From contig OX352773.1 in assembly GCA_947095535.1 (NCBI GenBank), positions 92,166,670 to 92,230,669 on the forward strand: 64,000 nt of DNA. The letters are read 5' to 3'. The notes beneath the pieces were generated by a model. That model saw nothing but the letters and a program-made list of their open reading frames with translations. It was not told the DNA's origin and did no database searches. Shown piece after piece: positions 61,901 to 64,000 of this stretch; position 1 is the first letter of the stretch; each line of letters opens with the position of its first letter. This DNA is from Poecilobothrus nobilitatus. Lineage: Eukaryota; Arthropoda; Insecta; Diptera; Dolichopodidae. Made by a program: the position numbers and the translations under genes.

Positions 61901-62029
61901 TCAAAAAAATTATTAAAAGAAATAACATCACGTGCATCATCATCTGTTAAACAACAAAGTTTAACAACATTAGTGGATACAACAACATTACATACAACAA
62001 CTCATCATAATTCCAATACAGTAGCATAA
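31873..62029 (+). CDS. Family A peptide GPCR, receptor 2 (tandem paralogue), 6 coding exons, 407 aa
   Basis: Exons read 31873-31988, 57045-57217, 57285-57401, 59315-59541, 60491-60703 and 61652-62029, with GT-AG introns and one open frame. An in-frame TAA at 31849-31851 supports the start. Landmarks are D57 in TM2, ERY at 110-112 with IAVRYP, extracellular loop 2 with NIT, NGT and NET sites and several Cys, VLIPLTIL in TM5, QENKITIVLI leading to CQIPW in TM6, DINSAVNLILY in TM7, and a Ser/Thr-rich tail. Position 85, where receptor 1 has Cys before TM3, is Leu. The first three exon lengths match receptor 1 exactly. Receptor 2 has no intron inside loop 2. A membrane neuropeptide receptor is expected; the ligand is unknown. 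The exon 4 acceptor sits next to a repeat copy. Confidence 0.9.
34480..34720 (-). pseudogene. LINE endonuclease fossil (RTE/CFDP2-like GDFN motif)
   Basis: The minus strand encodes SGDFNYKVEEDSGG, the GDFN catalytic-region motif of LINE apurinic endonucleases, in the GDFNxKVxxD form seen in RTE-type elements. Upstream on that strand, ELEYDSIFDIFDSQ is compatible. No longer open frame remains. Confidence 0.5.
35359..35413. repeat. Inverted repeat, 18-bp perfect arms
   Basis: ATATTAGACCTGTAATAC at 35359-35376 and its exact complement at 35396-35413 are separated by 19 nt. The outer arms continue imperfectly (AGTTAA). Confidence 0.85.
36690..37015 (-). repeat. Dispersed degenerate repeat related to 13.7-14.3 kb
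   Basis: AACCAAATTTTATAGAAGTCCTTAG and AACCAAATTTTGCAGAAGTCCTTGG recur about 160 bp apart. In reverse complement they resemble the unit seen in receptor 1 intron 6. The overlapping minus-strand frames are shadows of this repeat. Confidence 0.5.
37431..37610 (+). mobile_element. tRNA-derived SINE, family A
   Basis: An A-box-like GTCTAGTGGGTAAGAGC at 37444 and a B box GGTTCGAATCCC at about 37496 are followed by the family body (CGTCGTAAGAGTAATTCC, CACCTGAAAAGGAAAGGCTG) and a CATTTATGTGGTGTTACATT end. This is the best-preserved copy in the window. Confidence 0.82.
39191..39238. repeat. Two-copy tandem repeat, 25-bp period
   Basis: A 23-bp unit beginning AGTACCAAGAAATACTTAAG occurs at 39191-39213 and identically at 39216-39238. 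Each ends with the palindrome ATACTTAAGTAT, which also appears at about 39160. Confidence 0.8.
40588..41150 (+). repeat. GTCC-block repeat, left-truncated copy
   Basis: It begins at the internal TTTTTTCAATCTGAAAAC paragraph and runs to GGAAATGTGCGCTTTTAAAA and TTACATTCTACCTTG, in the same order as 23810-24595. The left third with the GTCC block is missing. Confidence 0.7.
41887..43170 (+). pseudogene. PIF/Harbinger transposase (HARBI1-like), decayed
   Basis: Reading across frames, the plus strand gives MKSEDIVAISFVTITTSYLA, HIFGFYE, EKKFLIYTRMN, TRLISPEGRLTLAL, then WNLPHCLDSFDGKHIALQNP, NGYNFYTYKKIFSLVLLATC, DIGAYGSQSDGG, ALPLHENLM, and IVLALHNFIQ near the end. The DGKH Asp and the DxGAYGS-type Asp are catalytic-site positions of this DDE family. 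Stops and frameshifts break it at least five times. The partner gene lies convergently at 43312-44315. Terminal repeats were not identified. Confidence 0.82.
43312..44315 (-). pseudogene. Harbinger MADF/Myb-like accessory protein, decayed
   Basis: The minus strand gives MDELLIERSVKSSKTYKNVK, VEAA then (shifted) SKIAEKLGMSG, MHNWMEELSDKFLREYK, ALKIPEPEDDIITGI and SALNSKNKQIVETNMIK. These correspond to a MADF/SANT-type DNA-binding domain (LIExV...W..IAEKLG...W..L.DKF.RE) and a C-terminal interaction region. Autonomous Harbinger elements carry such a second protein beside the transposase, and it lies tail to tail with the transposase here. It has several frameshifts and stops. Confidence 0.65.
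45110..46470 (+). mobile_element. tRNA-derived SINE, family B, split by a LINE insertion
   Basis: The head has CTCGGTGGCCTAATGATTTAAG and a B box GGTTCAAATCC at about 45171. The body runs to TATAATGGCCCTTA at 45312. The 3' motif AGTAGCCAATGGTGTAAC resumes at 46442 after the LINE. Continuous copies on the minus strand at 63300-63590 show that the two parts belong together. Confidence 0.7.
45313..46430 (+). pseudogene. 5'-truncated LINE (Jockey-like), reverse transcriptase C-terminal part
   Basis: Frames read MNIDKCEAILFCNTV, IVKYLGVYLHHNLNFIFHV, NRVKILAYQGLIRPTISYAG with PIWFNIS, then an open 154-codon frame from 45740 (FNLHRKPEMDYK...). KYLGVxLxxxLxF and RPxxxYAxPIW are typical of the thumb region of Jockey-type elements. 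It has stops at about 45490, 45585 and 45733. It ends in a poly-A/(AT)n tail and is flanked by the duplicated TATAATGGCCCTTA (45299-45312 and 46428-46441). Confidence 0.8.
47580..48420 (-). repeat. GTCC-block repeat family, reversed copy joined to a second dispersed repeat
   Basis: The minus strand carries the AACACCTGTAACTTGAACACC, CTCCGTTTAGGAGCTG and CCGTTACGGAGCTACAGC paragraphs of the family. From about 48170 the sequence changes to GACGGACGGACATGAC...CTTATTTCGAGGTGTTACAAACGG and GTACGGGTATAA, a different intergenic repeat type. Confidence 0.55.
48763..48780. repeat. (ATAC)n microsatellite
   Basis: Four to five consecutive ATAC units. Confidence 0.85.
49950..50411. mobile_element. MITE with about 53-bp TIRs and TA duplication (mariner-like)
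   Basis: The left end CCACAGACTAAATATATTAT continues to CAGTTTCATATAAAAATTTTTA. The right end is its reverse complement with a few differences. TA flanks both ends (49948-49949 and 50412-50413). A second inner inverted pair surrounds GGAGCCAGACTAAGTATTTT and AAAATACTTAGTCTAGCTCC. The internal frame at 50209-50421 has no recognisable homology. Confidence 0.8.
51142..51251. repeat. Nested palindromic unit with GGAGATGTTTCG ends
   Basis: GGAGATGTTTCG (51142-51153) faces CGAAACATCTCC (51240-51251). Inside, TTCAACAATAC faces GTATTGTTGAA. The core TAGTCAATTCAACAATACATGCCTAC recurs reversed at about 30070-30115. Confidence 0.6.
51494..52189. mobile_element. TIR element, 696 bp, 7-bp target duplication
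   Basis: The left end CGGGTTTGGTACGAATGTTC and the reversed right end CGGGAGCGCTACGAATGCTC align for about 50 bp through several 'AAATCTCGTTTT' motifs. TATAAAA flanks both ends (51487-51493 and 52190-52196). The two Lys/Phe-rich frames in it are by-products of the repeated motif. Confidence 0.72.
53284..54705 (+). repeat. GTCC-block repeat, one copy plus a second partial copy in tandem
   Basis: It starts TTTTTAGCACATTTTC, followed by CTCTGTCCATCCGTCTGGC, and ends GGAAATGTGCTTTTTTG at about 54095. A second set of internal paragraphs (GAAGCTACAGTTCGC, GACACATGGAACTCGAAC) follows to 54705. Confidence 0.6.
55905..56420 (+). repeat. Dispersed intergenic repeat with TATACCCTACACC start
   Basis: The composition is more GC-rich than the surroundings. 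It contains GTTATACCCTACACC, TTAACGATGTTCGTTCGCACG, AACTCAAAACTAATAAAGC and ATAAAATCGGTCTATGGGTTCGG, phrases like those around 13600-13740 and 48170-48420. No gene is seen in it. Confidence 0.5.
56468..56605 (+). mobile_element. tRNA-derived SINE, family A, internally deleted
   Basis: The A-box-like GTGGCCTAAAGGGTAAGAGC and GAGTGTGGGTTACGAC are followed directly by ACATTTACAGCCACGTC and GAAAAGGAAAGGCTGTGTAA. About 35 bp downstream of the B box are missing compared with 37431-37610. Confidence 0.75.
57045..57217 (+). CDS. Receptor 2 exon 2: TM2 to start of TM3
   Basis: The acceptor is TTTACAG and the donor TTTT|GTAAGT in phase 1, 173 nt. It encodes MRSSTNIYLTALAFADF and a hydrophobic loop without Cys. 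Confidence 0.92.
57285..57401 (+). CDS. Receptor 2 exon 3: TM3 and ERY motif
   Basis: The acceptor is TTTCAG after a 67-bp intron, and the donor is TTG|GTAAGA in phase 1, 117 nt. It encodes SYISICITVCFTIERY and IAVRYPMHRQR. Confidence 0.92.
58193..59300 (+). mobile_element. GTCC-block repeat interrupted by a MITE
   Basis: It starts TTTTTAGCAAATTTCC, with a (GTCC)n block at 58254-58266, and runs to GGAAATGTGCGCTTTTAAAAACCC and TTTTCATTCTACC. Without 58612-59088 (plus one TA) it aligns with 23530-24595 in order. Its end lies about 15 bp from the exon 4 acceptor. Confidence 0.75.
58612..59088. mobile_element. Pogo/Tigger-like MITE, 477 bp, perfect TIRs and TA duplication
   Basis: The ends are CAGTCAAACCTGGATAAGTG plus GAA and its exact reverse complement (59066-59088), flanked by TA on both sides. 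Such CAGTCAAACCT-type ends and TA duplication are characteristic of the pogo/Tigger branch of Tc1/mariner. There is no transposase frame. Repeated TTATAGAGGT motifs occur near both ends. Confidence 0.88.
59315..59541 (+). CDS. Receptor 2 exon 4: TM4 and extracellular loop 2
   Basis: The acceptor is CTTTTTAG and the donor GAG|GTAAGA in phase 0. It encodes TM4 (MFIICIVGTVSKSLEF) and a loop with four Cys (YCDE, LDCM, IICI, ENCK) and NIT and NGT sites. It corresponds to receptor 1 exons 4 plus 5. Confidence 0.9.
59542..60490. other. Receptor 2 intron 4
   Basis: A 949-bp intron. Positions 60050-60370 are less AT-rich than the surroundings, and the minus strand gives broken protein-like stretches (ILEEAICVETTTGIPRGTE). 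It is probably a transposon relic of unknown type; the rest is A/T-rich. Confidence 0.5.
60491..60703 (+). CDS. Receptor 2 exon 5: end of loop 2, TM5, intracellular loop 3
   Basis: The acceptor is AATTACAG and the donor AAG|GTAAGC, phase 0 on both sides. It encodes NNETYIKCYS, then TM5 with VLIPLTIL and a charged loop (REASKIREKL). Confidence 0.9.
60704..61651. other. Receptor 2 intron 5
   Basis: A 948-bp intron. Between 60940 and 61200 it has two to three approximate copies of a unit containing TTAGGAGGGATTTTATAGTCGGTTACAAAAT and TTTAATAACTTGTTTAG. The same unit type is found inside the TIR element at 1546-2699 and at 39520-39660. A T-rich acceptor tract precedes exon 6. Confidence 0.6.
61652..62029 (+). 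CDS. Receptor 2 exon 6: TM6, TM7 and C-tail
   Basis: The acceptor TTTACAG follows an almost pure T run. It encodes TM6 with CQIPWAIYL, TM7 with NLILY, then SEDYRAT and a Ser/Thr/His-rich tail to TAA. No internal donor like that of receptor 1 exon 7 stands out. Confidence 0.93.
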   Translation, partial: RHACEMLKISQENKITIVLISIVVVFLICQIPWAIYLILLNFTNIMEEQFSYFLAIIFNTLIDINSAVNLILYCGLSEDYRATSKKLLKEITSRASSSVKQQSLTTLVDTTTLHTTTHHNSNTVA

Positions 62030-62321
62030 AAATATTTTTATAGTATTACATAGAGATTATTATATAATATTATGTATATATATATATTATAATATATTAT
62101 ATATAGATATATATACATATACATATAAATAAATATATATGAACAATTATTGTTAAAATTTTTATTTAGTTTAAGTACTTATATAAAATATAAATTTAAT
62201 TTTAATGCTTTAAATATAAAATATCGCATTCGTTTTAAGTGTATGTAGAATTATTTAAAGATATTTTATATAAATTATATATGTATGTACGTATTTTATA
62301 AAATTAAGAATAGTTTTAACA

Positions 62322-62327
62322 AATAAA
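62322..62327 (+). promoter_or_regulatory. AATAAA polyadenylation signal of receptor 2
   Basis: The hexamer AATAAA lies about 290 bp after the stop, following an AT-repeat 3' UTR. Position and sense fit, but the base composition makes chance hits common. Confidence 0.4.
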
Positions 62328-62759
62328 GTATAATGACATTAAAATTTATATAATTTGATATTATAATTTGAAAACTACACTCATTTTTATTTCATATGTC
62401 ATATGTCAAAATTTAAAGTTGAGGTAAGAAACAAAATTCATTTATTAGAAAATTTTAGTACTCTTTAAAAAGGTAACTTATAATTTTTGTCAACGAAAGT
62501 TTTTTTTTTTGTATTTTTTGCAACATTAAAAAAAATAACTAAAAAAATACGAACTAAAGAAGTTATGAAAACAAAGGACAAGAATAAAATCATTTACTTT
62601 TAAATCGATTATATTTAAGATGTTGATAATAATTCTCGGTAAAAAGGAGAATATGGGAGGTCCTATTATAACCCATATATGTATATTGGTTTCAACCACA
62701 AGCCAATTCACACTTCAATCTTATTAAGTTTTCTATAAATTCTTGCGCTGTAATCAAAT

Positions 62760-63070
62760 AGGCTTTACTTATATTAAATCTTAAACGATCAAGTAAACTC
62801 TTATCCCTAAATCGTCGCAGTATCAGTAATTTAATAAGGGTTCTAATGGGACACTGTCCTGATGTGGAAATATGCTACAAGGTTAGTACATATTCCTTAT
62901 ATTACTTTGCAGAAAATATACAAAGATGAGGAGGAAAAGGAATCAAAATTTCACTTTTTGTGTGAATGCACAACTCTTGCTCTAAAAAGAAAGAAAGTTC
63001 TGGGGAATTTTTTCTTAAATACTTAACCTTTTCAATCTGTCGCTGGCGAACTTAATCGATTTACAGCGTT
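62760..63070 (+). pseudogene. LINE ORF2 C-terminal fragment (R1/Jockey type)
   Basis: The plus strand reads LLSLNRRSISNLIRVLMGHC, and after frameshifts DEEEKESKFHFLCECTTLALKRKKVLGN. It is the same region as the relic at 23019-23285 (GHC...HxLCEC..L..RR..LG). It is dead. Confidence 0.7.
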
Positions 63071-63299
63071 TTGTTATAACTGCCCAATGATTTAATTAAA
63101 AGAAAAACTGTTCAATGGTGTCACAACAGGCCTAAACTGGTTTATCTATGCATTCGCAGTCTCTTTATACCTACCTACATACCTAAGATAATGGTGATAC
63201 ATTAGTATTTTATTCTTTTGGCTTCGAGAAATAGGAAAAAACGATTTAGTGTAGAGTAGACTGTGATAACTTAAAAAAAAAAAAAACATATAAAACATT

Positions 63300-63595
63300 T
63301 ATTTATTTATTTATATTAATATTACAAATCACATAGGATATTGCAATATTACAAAACCATCGGCTACTAAGACCTTTATAGGTCGAATATTATTATTAAA
63401 TTATAGACTTATATTATATATTATATATTATTTATATTATATTTGGTAGCAAGGGGCATTTGTTTTAAATTAATAAAACTTGCTACCTGTGCAGGATTTG
63501 AACTTGTACTCCCTTGGTTAATAAACTATGTATGTACTTAATTCCTGAGCCACTGAGGCTACTAAATAGCTTAACCCCTGGGCCACCGAGTTAAA
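63300..63595 (-). mobile_element. tRNA-derived SINE, family B, full copy on minus strand
   Basis: The minus strand reads CTCGGTGGCCCAGGGGTTAAG (then a duplicated head CTCAGTGGCTCAGGAATTAAG), a B box GTTCAAATCC, an A/T-rich body, TTAGTAGCCGATGGTTTTGTAA and an ATAAATAAATAAAT tail. It has two head segments in tandem. Confidence 0.72.
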
Positions 63596-63597
63596 GG

Positions 63598-63790
63598 AAA
63601 TAATTTATTTATTTATTTATTGAATCTAATATTAATACAATAAATTGTAATAAGATCAGTAAGACCCTCGGCTACAAAGGCCATTTTGGGCCTGGCTATT
63701 AAGTTTTTAATACATTACATTATGTTACTTACATTATATTATTTACAATAGTATTGACATTATTTTTATATTCCACTTATCCTATATTTT
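63598..63790 (-). mobile_element. SINE family B, 3' portion
   Basis: An ATAAATAAATAAAT tail and TTTGTAGCCGAGGGTC lie next to the previous copy on the same strand. The head is not seen and the left boundary of the body is unclear. Confidence 0.5.
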
Positions 63791-64000
63791 AATTTCATTT
63801 TCGTTAGTTAACTAACGAAATTAACGTTTAAATTAAGGAAGTAACTTTAGCACTATTATCTGTATTTAATTTATGTTCCTTGCATATTTTTAGGTAAAAA
63901 TATTTTAATATGGAGAAACTCTGTTATATCGCATTTCGAATATAAATAAATACAAATAAGAACAACAAGAAATCTGTGAAAGCTGAAAAACTATTTTTCT

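Larger units (their letters stand above)
62030..64000. other. 3' flank of receptor 2
   Basis: It holds the (AT)-repeat 3' UTR, a LINE relic (62760-63070, plus strand) and SINE copies on the minus strand to the window end. No further gene is seen. Confidence 0.6.

Overview
The window is eukaryotic, strongly AT-rich and rich in short introns, homopolymer runs and decayed transposons. The introns (67-68 bp at the shortest), the LINE, Harbinger and SINE remnants, the CAG/CAA polyglutamine exon and the receptor type point to an insect, most likely a fly (Diptera). That assignment is inference; no species can be named from the sequence.

The only host genes I can support are two tandem, same-strand rhodopsin-class (family A) peptide GPCR genes. 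Receptor 1 runs from 149 to 15705 (7 coding exons, 440 aa) and receptor 2 from 31873 to 62029 (6 coding exons, 407 aa). Their first three coding exons have identical lengths (116, 173 and 117 nt) and identical intron phases (2, 1, 1), so they are paralogues from a local duplication. Both look like the insect FMRFamide-receptor-like / B0563.6-like orphan peptide receptors. Both have a very short extracellular N-terminus, an ER(F/Y) motif, a long glycosylatable second extracellular loop and an NxxxY motif in TM7. Each has an enormous first intron (11.3 kb and 25.1 kb) that separates TM1 from the rest of the receptor.

Downstream of receptor 1 (15.7-21.9 kb) lie further coding-like pieces: a 26-nt microexon plus short terminal exon (17294-17603), and a large Gln/Asn/His-rich ORF with no start codon (20663-21691). 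Both are in phase with an internal splice donor inside receptor 1's last exon, so they may encode alternative cytoplasmic tails.

The rest is intronic or intergenic and made mostly of mobile-element debris. LINE fossils lie at about 5.3, 8.4, 23.1, 25.2, 34.6, 45.3-46.4 and 62.8 kb. A decayed PIF/Harbinger element with a transposase and a convergent MADF-type accessory gene lies at 41.9-44.3 kb. There are tRNA-derived SINEs of at least two families, and several terminal-inverted-repeat elements with visible target-site duplications (1546-2699, 49950-50411, 51494-52189, 58612-59088). A multicopy family of about 1.1 kb carries a GTCC-rich block; one copy ends about 15 bp before a receptor 2 splice acceptor. 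No rRNA gene, convincing tRNA gene, CRISPR array or prokaryotic feature was seen.
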